The notes below the pieces were generated by a model, which saw nothing but the letters and a program-made list of their open reading frames with translations, was not told the origin of the DNA and did not search any database. A program made the position numbers and the translations under genes. From positions 620,001 to 684,000 of the forward strand of contig CBDCGV010000018.1 of NCBI GenBank assembly GCA_965216955.1: 64,000 nucleotides of DNA, given 5' to 3'. Below, piece after piece: positions 38,608 through 47,156 of this stretch (the stretch's first letter is position 1; every line of letters starts with the position of its first letter). Origin of the DNA: CBDCGV01 sp965216955 (GTDB taxonomy: Bacteria > Bacteroidota > Bacteroidia > Chitinophagales > JADIYW01).

Positions 38608-39297
38608 TTAATCTGCAATCTTGAGTTTAATTATTTCAAAAAAACGCTGAGCAATTTCTTCTTTTTCATGCCAATTAAACTTAGGGGCAATCTTATCATT
38701 AATAAAATCCAATGCATCGTGCATATGTTCCATATTATCTAATTTCGACATTGTTTCTTCGTAAGACTTATTATCTCCTTCAAATAGAACATTTACGTAA
38801 GATATTCGATCATTTAATGTTATTCCTGTTCTAATGTCATTATGGCGAACTGAATTAAGACTGGCGACATCCTCTTTTTCTTCTCTAAATTTATCATTTA
38901 AAGAGATCGGTTCTTCTTTTGAAATGGACTGCTCCGAACTTTCTTCTGCTTTTCTATTTTGCTCTTTTATATCACTTGATGGGTTTCCTTTTTGTTTTTT
39001 AGCCTCGTCTAACGTATCCGTTTTTTGAATATTTAAGGTTTTCTTTGAAACATCACCTGTAGTTTCTTCTAGATTATTACTTTTTTCTGGTAATTCTTCC
39101 TTTTTAATGGTTGTATTAGGTAGCTCATCCCCTGATGACAGTGAGATGTATGATTCAAAAATCTTTTTTGCATAATCCTTTGCTAATTCAAGCTCTAGAT
39201 AAGACAGCGGCTTTCCAGATTTTAACAGGGAATTATTTAAAGTTCTAAGCTTTTCTAAAATTTCGTTGATATCAGCTAATTGATCTTGTAAACCCAT
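38608..39297 (-). CDS. Conserved hypothetical protein
   Basis: A 229-residue soluble protein with no recognised domain. The N-terminal ~55 residues are helical (LADINEILEKLRTLNNSLLK). The middle (about 60-145) is low-complexity and rich in Glu, Lys and Ser. The C-terminal ~70 residues are ordered, with SYVNVLFEGDNKSYEETMSK and HMHDALDFINDKIAPKFNWH. The pattern suggests two folded ends joined by a disordered linker. It is divergent from tdk (108 bp spacer). No function is assigned. Confidence 0.7.
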   Translation of the reverse strand: MGLQDQLADINEILEKLRTLNNSLLKSGKPLSYLELELAKDYAKKIFESYISLSSGDELPNTTIKKEELPEKSNNLEETTGDVSKKTLNIQKTDTLDEAKKQKGNPSSDIKEQNRKAEESSEQSISKEEPISLNDKFREEKEDVASLNSVRHNDIRTGITLNDRISYVNVLFEGDNKSYEETMSKLDNMEHMHDALDFINDKIAPKFNWHEKEEIAQRFFEIIKLKIAD

Positions 39298-39405
39298 TTT
39301 ATAAGATGTTTCTTTTAAATTCAGAGCGCCAAAATTAATATAACTTATGTATATTTTATTAATCTTGTGTAGATTGGAATTTAATCTAAAATATTAATAA
39401 TACAT

Positions 39406-39990
39406 ATGTTTGTTGAATCACATTTAGGAAATAGAGAATATGGATGGATAGAGGTTATTTGTGGCTCTATGTTTAGTGGAAAAACGGAAGAACTAATTAG
39501 AAGGCTTAAAAGAGCAAAAATCGCCAATCTTGAAGTTGAGATATTTAAGCCTATGATTGACGATCGATACGACGAAAAAAGAGTAGTCTCTCATGATGAT
39601 AATTTTATACATTCCACACCTGTTAAAAAAGCTTCTGAAATAATTAGTCTGTCCCAATCGGTGGAAGTAATTGGGATTGATGAAGCACAATTTTTTGATG
39701 ATGATTTACCTGACGTATGCAATATTTTGGCTAATAGAGGGGCCAGAGTAATTGTTGCTGGCCTTGATATGGATTTCGCCGGAAAACCGTTTGGACCAAT
39801 GCCTAATTTACTTGCTATTGCAGAGTATGTTACAAAAGTACATGCCATTTGTACTAAAACAGGGGGCTTAGCCAACTATTCACTTAGATTAAAAGCTGAT
39901 GACGATGAACTAGTTAAACTTGGAGAAAAAGATGTCTATGAGCCTGTTTCTCGAAAAGTTTTTTGGAAGGAGATGAGAAAAAGAAAATAG
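39406..39990 (+). CDS. tdk: Thymidine kinase
   Basis: A 194-residue type II thymidine kinase. Walker A GSMFSGKT is at 20-27, VIGIDEAQFFDDDL carries Walker B and the catalytic Glu, and VIVAGLDMDFAGKPFGPMP is the lasso precursor. KADDDELVKLGEKDVYEPVSR ends the substrate-binding region. One zinc-site cysteine (HAICTKTGGLANYSL) remains, while the second CxxC pair typical of some relatives is reduced. It phosphorylates thymidine in pyrimidine salvage. It converges with lipA, 4 bp apart. Confidence 0.92.
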   Translation: MFVESHLGNREYGWIEVICGSMFSGKTEELIRRLKRAKIANLEVEIFKPMIDDRYDEKRVVSHDDNFIHSTPVKKASEIISLSQSVEVIGIDEAQFFDDDLPDVCNILANRGARVIVAGLDMDFAGKPFGPMPNLLAIAEYVTKVHAICTKTGGLANYSLRLKADDDELVKLGEKDVYEPVSRKVFWKEMRKRK

Positions 39991-39994
39991 AATA

Positions 39995-40867
39995 CTAAAG
40001 GTGCTTTTCTGCATGATAAGAAGAACGAACTAATGGCCCACTTTCTACAATTTCAAATCCTTTGTCTAGCCCAATTGCTTCATATCTATTAAACTGCTCG
40101 GGAGTTATATATTCAATAACTGGCAAGTGTTTTTTTGTAGGTTGCAAATATTGACCAAGTGTTAAAACATCCACTCCTTGTTCAATTAAATCATCCATTG
40201 CACTGAAAATCTCTGCTTCTTTTTCACCAAGCCCGAGCATAATGCCTGTTTTCGTTCTTTTCCCAAAATCCTTGGTTCGTTTCAACTGTTCAAGGCTTCT
40301 ACTATATTTTGCCTGTGGTCTTACCTTTTTATAAAGTCGTTCTACGGTTTCCATGTTATGAGATACTACTTCCTGCCCGGCACTAATCATCATTTCTAGT
40401 GCATCCCAATCACCTTTTACATCTGGAATTAAGGTTTCAATAGTTGTTTTAGGGGAAATTTCTTTAATTCTTTTTACGGTAGCGTACCAGATGCTTGCTC
40501 CTTTATCATTCAACTCATCTCTGTTAACAGAAGTAACCACAGCATGTTTTACCTGCATTAATTGAACCGCTTCTGCAACTTTATCAGGCTCTTCTTCATC
40601 AACGGTATAGGGTCTGCCAGTATTAACTGAACAAAATCCACATGACCTAGTACAAACATTTCCTAAGATCATAAATGTTGCGGTTCCCGCTCCCCAACAT
40701 TCTCCCATATTGGGACAATTACCACTTTCACATATAGTGTGTAATTTGTATTTATCAACTAATCCTCGGACCTTTTTATAGTTTTCTCCAATTGGCAATT
40801 TAACACGTAACCATTTAGGTTTATGACTCCTTTGATCTTTATTTAATATCACAGAATTATCACTCAT
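39995..40867 (-). CDS. lipA: Lipoyl synthase
   Basis: About 290 residues from the ATG at 40867 (MSDNSVIL). Earlier in-frame ATGs at 40885 and 40882 would overlap the upstream gene. The LipA-specific cluster motif is CESGNCPNMGEC and the radical SAM motif is CTRSCGFC, followed by VVTSVNRDEL and the C-terminal GPLVRSSYHAEKH with the conserved Ser ligand. It inserts two sulfurs into octanoyl groups on lipoyl domains of 2-oxoacid dehydrogenases. The start codon region overlaps the stop of the preceding exported-protein gene, so the genes are coupled or tightly packed. Confidence 0.93.
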   Translation of the reverse strand: MSDNSVILNKDQRSHKPKWLRVKLPIGENYKKVRGLVDKYKLHTICESGNCPNMGECWGAGTATFMILGNVCTRSCGFCSVNTGRPYTVDEEEPDKVAEAVQLMQVKHAVVTSVNRDELNDKGASIWYATVKRIKEISPKTTIETLIPDVKGDWDALEMMISAGQEVVSHNMETVERLYKKVRPQAKYSRSLEQLKRTKDFGKRTKTGIMLGLGEKEAEIFSAMDDLIEQGVDVLTLGQYLQPTKKHLPVIEYITPEQFNRYEAIGLDKGFEIVESGPLVRSSYHAEKHL

Positions 40868-40881
40868 TTTTTCAGCCTCCA

Positions 40882-41676
40882 TCATTTAAACTTCCGTTTT
40901 CCTAGTTGCATTGCAATGTAAACATTCGGAAAATAAAATCGATTATTATTTATAGATTCTCCAGTAAACCTATTTCTATCAACCAAAATAGGGACTTCTT
41001 TATAAAACATATCCAAACTTGCTCCTACTTCAACAGCTTTTATAAAATCATCTTTATTGGACCAATCAAACTGAAAAGCCAACTTAACATGTACTCCTGG
41101 ATAGGCTCCCAATCTACTCCACCCCTCCCCAAATCCTGCATATCCAATATATGGTCCGGTCAAAAACCCATTTCCTAAATCATTTTCGTCATATCCTACC
41201 GCTTGTGACTCAATACACGAATTATTTTCACCCGTTTCAGTACATACCTCCATAAAATATCCCTTTGTAATACCTAAACTTGGCCCCACTGCATACAACA
41301 AATTGATCATTACTCCATTTCTCTTTGCCTGTTCTGCGAGCATGTATTTATTACCATACAAAAAATGAAATGCAAAAAAATGATTTTGCTTTCCATAAAC
41401 AAAAGGCCTATTTCCAAACTCTCGAGGTCTTCTATCTTTTTTTTCTTTCGGGCTTTTATATTCAGCAATTTCAAACTGAAAAATTCTTCTTTTTTTAAGA
41501 TTTAATATTTGCGCATATTCAAAGCCGACAGACCAACCATCTGTTCTCCATTTCATCAATGCAGACCATGAATAATCATAAGAGAACCCTTCCCCTTCAT
41601 TATCGTAATATAACTCTTGAGCATTGATACTTAAACACCCCAAAACACAAAATGTAAAAACAATTAATCTAAACAT
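40882..41676 (-). CDS. Exported hypothetical protein, probable outer-membrane barrel
   Basis: A 264-residue protein with signal peptide MFRLIVFTFCVLGCLSINAQ. The mature part is beta-rich with alternating aromatic residues (GWSVGFEYAQILNLKKRRIF, FFAFHFLYGNKYML, AFQFDWSNKDDFIKAVEVGA) and ends in YIAMQLGKRKFK. It resembles the small lipid-A-type or porin-like barrels frequently annotated as hypothetical in Bacteroidota. Two cysteines in CTETGENNSC could form a disulfide in a loop. It is transcribed ahead of lipA with a 15-bp or smaller gap. No specific function is assigned. Confidence 0.65.
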   Translation of the reverse strand: MFRLIVFTFCVLGCLSINAQELYYDNEGEGFSYDYSWSALMKWRTDGWSVGFEYAQILNLKKRRIFQFEIAEYKSPKEKKDRRPREFGNRPFVYGKQNHFFAFHFLYGNKYMLAEQAKRNGVMINLLYAVGPSLGITKGYFMEVCTETGENNSCIESQAVGYDENDLGNGFLTGPYIGYAGFGEGWSRLGAYPGVHVKLAFQFDWSNKDDFIKAVEVGASLDMFYKEVPILVDRNRFTGESINNNRFYFPNVYIAMQLGKRKFK

Positions 41677-41835
41677 CTATTATATTACGCTAATCGCTTG
41701 ATTTTAGTTTAATTTTTGAATTTATATTCCTAAATTTCAATCACATATCAAACAGCAATTTAATATGCTGAATGAGTTCTTTAAATCAAAGGTAGTTAGT
41801 TTTTTAAACTGTTATATTCGAAGTAATAAATTTTT

Positions 41836-42249
41836 ATGGCAACATCAAAAGTAATATACAAGGGAAACTTGCGGACAGAATGTACGCATATTAAATCAGG
41901 CACCGTAATCATTACAGATGCCCCTACCGATAACCATGGAAAAGGAGAAGCTTTTTCTCCAACAGATACTGTTGCCACCGCATTAGCATCATGTATGTTA
42001 ACAATTATGGGAATTAAAGCCAGTTCGATGGATATAGATATATCTGGAACTACCGCAATTGTGACTAAAATAATGGATTCAAATCCTAGAAGAATAAAAA
42101 CAATTAAAGTTGAAATCACTGTTCCTAAAGAAGACTTATCAGATAAAGATCAGAAGATTCTGACATCTGCAGCTTTAAATTGTCCTGTATCCAAAAGCTT
42201 ACATCCCGATTTATTTCAAAATATAAGCATAGCTTATAAACTCACGTAG
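41836..42249 (+). CDS. OsmC/Ohr family protein
   Basis: A 137-residue protein of the OsmC/Ohr fold. The first conserved cysteine lies in ALASCMLTIMGI (about residue 54) and the second in AALNCPVSKSLHPD (about 116), the pair that reduces organic hydroperoxides in this family. Length and motif spacing fit YhfA/OsmC-like members. It is likely a cytoplasmic thiol peroxidase that detoxifies organic hydroperoxides. It converges on the bacilliredoxin gene with 8 bp between, so two thiol-redox genes are neighbours. Confidence 0.85.
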   Translation: MATSKVIYKGNLRTECTHIKSGTVIITDAPTDNHGKGEAFSPTDTVATALASCMLTIMGIKASSMDIDISGTTAIVTKIMDSNPRRIKTIKVEITVPKEDLSDKDQKILTSAALNCPVSKSLHPDLFQNISIAYKLT

Positions 42250-42257
42250 AGGAGCTT

Positions 42258-42587
42258 TTACGATACCAAATGTTCCATTTGAGTAGGATTTATAGCTGTA
42301 TGCGAAGCATTGTAGATCGCTTTTCCATCCTTAACTATAATTAATTGGGGTGATTCGTGTTTTATATTAAATGTATCAGCAACAAAATTTGAAAGCTCCC
42401 TAAAGCCTAATAAATCCAGATAATAAATAGGAAAATTATGAATTTCTGGATTCCAGGTTGATTCAACCCTTGACTTTACCATACTGCTAATAGAACACCT
42501 TGTACTATGTTTAAAAATAGCAAATGCTCCTTGTTCTTTTATAAGCGCTTCTAACTGCTCTTTACTATCTAAAATTTCCCAATCCAT
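42258..42587 (-). CDS. ytxJ: YtxJ-type monothiol bacilliredoxin
   Basis: A 109-residue thioredoxin-fold protein with a single active-site cysteine, C31, in FKHSTRCSISSMVKSRVE, the TxCxIS motif of YtxJ proteins. PQLIIVKDGKAIYNASHTAI matches the family's C-terminal strand and cis-Pro region (SPQ). Such proteins remove bacillithiol from mixed disulfides, so the organism probably makes bacillithiol, as many Bacteroidota do. A small lipoprotein gene lies 6 bp upstream on the same strand. Confidence 0.88.
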   Translation of the reverse strand: MDWEILDSKEQLEALIKEQGAFAIFKHSTRCSISSMVKSRVESTWNPEIHNFPIYYLDLLGFRELSNFVADTFNIKHESPQLIIVKDGKAIYNASHTAINPTQMEHLVS

Positions 42588-42593
42588 GAACTT

Positions 42594-42731
42594 CTAACAA
42601 ACCTCTTCCATTTGAAGTTCCTCCAGATGCCCAAAATTATTTGGACAGCCTTCTCTATGGCACGAAGTAGAACTAATAGTAAGTGTAACCAATATTCCTA
42701 ATAGGGCCAAAACTTTCTTTGCTTTATTCAT
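42594..42731 (-). CDS. Small lipoprotein
   Basis: A 45-residue peptide from the ATG at 42731. The longer frame reaching 42800 adds a non-signal extension and overlaps the divergent ligase gene, so it was not used. The product is almost entirely a lipoprotein signal (MNKAKKVLALLGILVTLTIS, then STSC) followed by ~21 mature residues ending in cysteine (EEVC). It sits 6 bp upstream of the bacilliredoxin gene and is probably cotranscribed. The function is unknown; a redox context is suggested only by position and by its three cysteines. Confidence 0.6.
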   Translation of the reverse strand: MNKAKKVLALLGILVTLTISSTSCHREGCPNNFGHLEELQMEEVC

Positions 42732-42793
42732 TTTATAACTATTGATTGAATTATACCAATAACGCAAAAATATATAATTATTATTGTATTCGA

Positions 42794-44146
42794 ATGCCAA
42801 GTTATCATTTTATAGCCATTGGTGGTGCAATTATGCATCAATTAGCCATTCAATTAAAAAAGGATGGATGCCATGTATCAGGGTCTGACGATGCCATTTA
42901 CGATCCTGCATTAACAAATCTTAAAAAAGAATCTATACTTCCCAAAAACTTCGGATGGGATGCCAATAAAATAAGTAGTGAAATAGATGCGGTCATACTT
43001 GGCATGCATGCAAAAAAAGATAATCCAGAACTTTTAAAGGCTCAAAAGCTAAATATTCCAATTTATTCTTTTCCAGAATTTATAGCTCAAAGAAGTAAAA
43101 ACAAAAAAAGAATTGTTGTCGCAGGCAGTCATGGCAAAACAACCACCACCTCAATGATCATGCATGCTTTAAAAGAAAATGGCTTTGATTTCGATTACTT
43201 GGTGGGTGCCAAAATTAGTGGGTTCGATTCTTCTGTTAAGATTACTTCTGAGGCGCTAATTATTATAATTGAAGGTGACGAATATTTATCTTCTGCTATC
43301 GATAAAAGGTCAAAATTTCTTCATTACGAGCCAGATATAGCAGTTATTACAGGAATTGCTTGGGATCATATAAATGTTTTCCCCACCTATGAATCGTACT
43401 TAAAGACTTTTAAAACCTTTATTACATCTATAGGCAATGGTATGCTCATTCATTCAAAAAATGATGCTGAGCTTTCTAAACTTATAAATCAATCACCTTT
43501 AAAAAATAAGATTGCATATGATAAAATTGAAGCCATAAAAAATAAACTTGATTTATTAGAAGTCTCTATAAACCAACAATCATATGCATTAAAAACTTTT
43601 GGTACTCACAATTTAGAAAACATGGCAGCAGCCAAAGAAGTTTGTAACCTTTTAGGAATTTCTTCCAACGCTTTTTTCAATTCTATGTCCAGTTATCAAA
43701 ATCCTGATAAGCGACTAAATTTAATTCACAAAACCAATAAGCAATTGGTATTTAGAGATTTTGCCCATGCCCCATCAAAGGTTAAAGCCACCGTTAAAGC
43801 AGTAGTTAATCATTTTAATAACAAGAAAGTTATCGCAATTTTTGAATTGCACACTTTTAGCAGTCTTGACAAGTCATTTTTAAAACACTACGCAAATAGT
43901 CTCTCTTTAGCAGATATGAGTATTGTTTTTATAGATCAGAATAATCCAAAAATTCAACATAAATCTATTTCCAAACAAGAAATATTTGAAGCTTTTAACG
44001 ATGACAAGTTATTAGTTATAGATCATAAGGAGTATCTGAAAGAACTACTGCGCGCAAAAGAAGATGACAGCCATGTGATTTTATTGATGAGTTCAGGAAA
44101 TTTTGGAGGATTAAACCTCTTAAGTTGTTTTGAAGAGCAGACATAA
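42794..44146 (+). CDS. mpl: Mpl-like UDP-N-acetylmuramate:tripeptide ligase (Mur ligase family)
   Basis: About 450 residues from the ATG at 42794 (MPSYHFIAIGGAIMHQLAIQ). An upstream in-frame ATG at 42746 would add 16 unlikely residues. Mur ligase domains are in order: an N-terminal Rossmann domain with HVSGSDD, the central ATPase with VVAGSHGKTTTTSMIMHAL and EGDEYLSSAIDKRSKF, HINVFPTYESYLKTF, and a C-terminal domain with FRDFAHAPSKVKATVKAV. Mpl recycles murein tripeptide by joining it to UDP-MurNAc. The EGDEY motif and the DFAHAPSK segment favour Mpl over MurC. Confidence 0.85.
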   Translation: MPSYHFIAIGGAIMHQLAIQLKKDGCHVSGSDDAIYDPALTNLKKESILPKNFGWDANKISSEIDAVILGMHAKKDNPELLKAQKLNIPIYSFPEFIAQRSKNKKRIVVAGSHGKTTTTSMIMHALKENGFDFDYLVGAKISGFDSSVKITSEALIIIIEGDEYLSSAIDKRSKFLHYEPDIAVITGIAWDHINVFPTYESYLKTFKTFITSIGNGMLIHSKNDAELSKLINQSPLKNKIAYDKIEAIKNKLDLLEVSINQQSYALKTFGTHNLENMAAAKEVCNLLGISSNAFFNSMSSYQNPDKRLNLIHKTNKQLVFRDFAHAPSKVKATVKAVVNHFNNKKVIAIFELHTFSSLDKSFLKHYANSLSLADMSIVFIDQNNPKIQHKSISKQEIFEAFNDDKLLVIDHKEYLKELLRAKEDDSHVILLMSSGNFGGLNLLSCFEEQT

Positions 44147-44228
44147 TAAATATTGTGATTAACAAAATCCATATTTTTTAATTCAACTGACAAAGTATTT
44201 GTAATTTGCAGACATAATTAATCCAATA

Positions 44229-44978
44229 GTGAGCGACTGTTTAATTATCATCCCGACCTATAATGAAAAGGAAAATATCTCCAAGATACTCCATTACACT
44301 TTAGACCTTTCCGAACGCTTTAATATTTTAATTGTAGATGATGGGTCTCCAGATGGAACTGCTGAAATTGTAAAAAAACTAATTTCCGATAAATTTACTG
44401 ATAGACTTTTTATAGAAGAACGTTCTGGAAAATTGGGTTTAGGCACAGCATATATTCATGGATTTAAATGGGCGCTTTCTAAAAACTATAATTATATCTT
44501 CGAAATGGACGCTGATTTTTCACACAATCCTGATGATCTATTAAGATTGTTGGATGCATGTGAAAATAAAGGAGGCGATATGTCTGTTGGTTCTCGATAT
44601 GTGAAAGGTGGGAAAGTAAAGGATTGGCCTTTTGAAAGACTTCTTATGTCGTTTGGCGCTTCATTATATGTAAGATTAGTAACATGGATGCCTGTAAGAG
44701 ATTCAACTGCTGGATTTGTATGTTACACCAAAAGGGCCTTACAAAGTATAGATCTTGACGCTATACACTTTGTTGGCTACGCTTTTCAAATTGAAATGAA
44801 ATATTCTATTTGGAGAGCAGGGAACAAAATTGTTGAGGTACCTATTACATTTAAAGATCGTGAAGTTGGTGTTTCCAAAATGAATATCTCTATTTTTCAA
44901 GAAGCATTTTTAGGGGTTTTATCCTTACGTTTTAGAAATATGTTTAAACCCAAAAAGACACTCCCTCCTAAATCCTAA
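44229..44978 (+). CDS. Polyprenol-phosphate mannosyltransferase-like glycosyltransferase (DPM1 type)
   Basis: A 249-residue GT2-family enzyme with a GTG start. The motifs are IIPTYNEKENI (7-17), ILIVDDGSPDGTAEI, and the catalytic DxD-type FEMDADFSHNPDDL. SVGSRYVKGGKVKDWPFERL, DSTAGFVCY and VPITFKDREVGVSKM are typical of dolichol- or polyprenol-phosphate mannose synthases. No C-terminal membrane domain is present. It probably moves a mannose or other sugar from a nucleotide donor to undecaprenyl phosphate for periplasmic glycosylation. It lies 82 bp after the Mpl-like gene, and groES follows after 139 bp. Confidence 0.88.
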   Translation: MSDCLIIIPTYNEKENISKILHYTLDLSERFNILIVDDGSPDGTAEIVKKLISDKFTDRLFIEERSGKLGLGTAYIHGFKWALSKNYNYIFEMDADFSHNPDDLLRLLDACENKGGDMSVGSRYVKGGKVKDWPFERLLMSFGASLYVRLVTWMPVRDSTAGFVCYTKRALQSIDLDAIHFVGYAFQIEMKYSIWRAGNKIVEVPITFKDREVGVSKMNISIFQEAFLGVLSLRFRNMFKPKKTLPPKS

Positions 44979-45048
44979 CTGAAATTTTGGCAATTAATTT
45001 CTTCCAAAAGAAAGCTTAAAGACATTTATTCCTGCAAAACTGTCATTG

Positions 45049-45080
45049 TTTGGCTTTGGCATAAGAAATGCATATGTTTG
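45049..45080 (+). promoter_or_regulatory. groESL promoter (Bacteroidota -33/-7)
   Basis: TTTG at 45049-45052 and TATGTTTG at 45073-45080, with a 20-bp spacer, match the Bacteroidota consensus TTTG-N19-20-TAnnTTTG. The element ends 37 bp before the groES ATG. No CIRCE repeat was seen. Confidence 0.7.
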
Positions 45081-45117
45081 CGCGAATTTTATTTCATAAA
45101 ATAAAACAAAGTAAAAG

Positions 45118-45405
45118 ATGGCTAAAAAAATTAAGCTTAACATTAAACCATTGGCAGATAGAGTTGTAGTAAAACCTGCTGATGCTGAACAAAAAACAGC
45201 TTCTGGAATTATCATTCCTGATACTGCAAAAGAAAAACCACAAAAAGGCATTATCGTTGCTGTTGGTCCAGGAAAAGCTGATGAACCAATTACTGTAAAG
45301 GAAGGTGATACTGTTTTATATGGTAAATATGCAGGCACAGAGCTTTCTTTAGTAGAAGGAGATTTTCTAATCATGAGAGAATCTGATATTCTCGCAATCG
45401 TTTAA
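45118..45405 (+). CDS. groES: Co-chaperonin GroES
   Basis: A 95-residue protein with LKPLADRVVVKPADAEQKTA, the mobile loop TASGIIIPDTAKEKPQKG, VAVGPGKADE, and the C-terminal DFLIMRESDILAIV. It is the heptameric lid of the GroEL folding chamber in the cytoplasm. It is followed 32 bp later by groEL in the standard bicistronic operon, with a good promoter upstream. Length and all landmarks are normal. Confidence 0.97.
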   Translation: MAKKIKLNIKPLADRVVVKPADAEQKTASGIIIPDTAKEKPQKGIIVAVGPGKADEPITVKEGDTVLYGKYAGTELSLVEGDFLIMRESDILAIV

Positions 45406-45437
45406 AATTATCAACCAGAAAATAAAATAATTACAAA

Positions 45438-47072
45438 ATGGCAAAAATTATTAATTACGGAACAGATGCAAGAGAGAAGCTAAAAGCTGGTGTCGATGCG
45501 TTGGCAAATGCTGTAAAGGTAACATTAGGCCCTAAAGGGAGAAACGTTGTTATAGATAAAAAATTTGGAGCGCCACAAGTTACTAAAGATGGCGTTACAG
45601 TAGCAAAAGAAATCGAACTGGAAGACCCTATGGAAAATATGGGCGCTCAAATGGTAAAAGAAGTTGCTTCTAAAACAAATGATGTTGCCGGTGATGGTAC
45701 AACAACCGCAACGGTCTTAGCTCAAGCTATTGTAGGCCCAGGATTAAAAGCTATCAACAGTGGCGCAAATCCAATGGATTTAAAAAGAGGCATAGACAAA
45801 GCAGTTAGTGCTGTTGTAGCCGCATTAAGAAAGCAATCTAAAGTAGTTGGAAAAGATTTTAGTAAAATTCAACAGGTAGCAGCGATCTCGGCTAACAATG
45901 ACAATGAAATTGGAGATATGATTGCTAATGCTATGGAGAAAGTAGGTACCGCAGGAGTTATTACTGTAGAGGAAGCTAAAGGAACAGAAACTTATGTGGA
46001 CGTAGTAGAAGGAATGCAATTTGATAGAGGTTATTTATCTCCATACTTTGTTACTAATGCAGAAAAGATGGAGGCTGAACTTGAATCTCCTTATATTTTA
46101 ATCTTCGATAAGAAGATATCAAATATGAAAGATTTACTTCCAATTTTAGAAAAAGCTGTACAAACGGGAAAACCACTATTAATCATTGCTGAAGATGTAG
46201 AAAGTGAAGCTTTGGCTACTTTAGTAGTAAATAGGTTAAGAGGTTCCCTAAAAATAGCCGCAGTTAAAGCTCCTGGTTTTGGAGACAGAAGAAAAGCGAT
46301 GTTACAAGATATTGCTATTCTAACTGGTGGGGAGGTGATCTCTGAAGAATTAGGATATAAATTGGAAGATGCTCAGCTTGATCAATTAGGTGTTGCGGAA
46401 AAAGTTGTTATAGATAAAGACAATACTACCATTGTAAATGGTACTGGAAAGAAAACAGATATCAAAGCAAGGGTAAATCAAATCAAAGCCCAAATTGAAA
46501 CGACTACTTCTGATTATGACAAAGAAAAACTTCAAGAGCGGTTGGCAAAACTAAGTGGTGGAGTTGCTGTTGTTTATGTAGGAGCTCCTACTGAAGTAGA
46601 GATGAAAGAGAAGAAAGATAGAGTTGATGATGCGCTACATGCAACTAGAGCTGCTGTTGAAGAAGGAATCATACCAGGTGGTGGATCAGCTTTAATAAAA
46701 ACAATTCCATCTCTTAAAAAAGTAGAAGCGTTGAATGATGATGAGCAAGCGGGAATTGATATTATAAGAAAATCAATTGAAGCACCTTTAAGACAAATTG
46801 TTGAGAACGCAGGGCTAGAGGGCTCTATTATTGTTCACAATGTTAAATCCGAGAAAAAAGAAATCGGGTTTAATGCTAGAACAGAAAAATATGAAGACCT
46901 TTTGAAAGCAGGTGTTATTGATCCAACAAAAGTAACAAGGGTAGCACTTGAAAATGCGGCATCAATTGCAAGCATGGTACTTACAACAGAAGCTGCAGTT
47001 GCCGATAAAGAAGAGGAAGCGGCTCCTGCTATGCCTCCAATGGGAGGTGGCGGAATGCCAGGAATGATGTAA
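45438..47072 (+). CDS. groL: Chaperonin GroEL
   Basis: A 544-residue group I chaperonin with VKVTLGPKGRNVVIDKKFGA, DGVTVAKEIELEDPMENMGA, AGDGTTTATVLAQAI (ATP binding), the apical domain, and VEEGIIPGGGSALIK. It ends with the usual Gly/Met tail PPMGGGGMPGMM. It folds newly made proteins in the cytoplasm with GroES. A strong terminator follows directly, and beyond it the cassette array begins, so this operon marks the backbone edge of the accessory region. Confidence 0.98.
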   Translation: MAKIINYGTDAREKLKAGVDALANAVKVTLGPKGRNVVIDKKFGAPQVTKDGVTVAKEIELEDPMENMGAQMVKEVASKTNDVAGDGTTTATVLAQAIVGPGLKAINSGANPMDLKRGIDKAVSAVVAALRKQSKVVGKDFSKIQQVAAISANNDNEIGDMIANAMEKVGTAGVITVEEAKGTETYVDVVEGMQFDRGYLSPYFVTNAEKMEAELESPYILIFDKKISNMKDLLPILEKAVQTGKPLLIIAEDVESEALATLVVNRLRGSLKIAAVKAPGFGDRRKAMLQDIAILTGGEVISEELGYKLEDAQLDQLGVAEKVVIDKDNTTIVNGTGKKTDIKARVNQIKAQIETTTSDYDKEKLQERLAKLSGGVAVVYVGAPTEVEMKEKKDRVDDALHATRAAVEEGIIPGGGSALIKTIPSLKKVEALNDDEQAGIDIIRKSIEAPLRQIVENAGLEGSIIVHNVKSEKKEIGFNARTEKYEDLLKAGVIDPTKVTRVALENAASIASMVLTTEAAVADKEEEAAPAMPPMGGGGMPGMM

Positions 47073-47087
47073 AATCATCACCTTATT

Positions 47088-47124
47088 AAAAAAAAGCCGA
47101 GTATAAATTTACTCGGCTTTTTTT
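47088..47124 (+). terminator. Rho-independent terminator of groESL
   Basis: AAAGCCGAGTA (47093-47103), a 6-nt loop and TACTCGGCTTT (47110-47120), followed by T residues and preceded by A residues. The 11-bp stem is perfect and could act in both directions. It isolates the recombinase gene from groEL transcription. Confidence 0.92.
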
Positions 47125-47156
47125 ATGGAATTTTCTTAAAAGAACATCTATATAAT

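Noticed and set aside
42746..42793. Longer N-terminus for the Mpl-like ligase
   Set aside because: The extra 16 residues are not typical of the Mur N-terminal domain, which begins at YHFIAIGG, and they overlap the divergent lipoprotein region.
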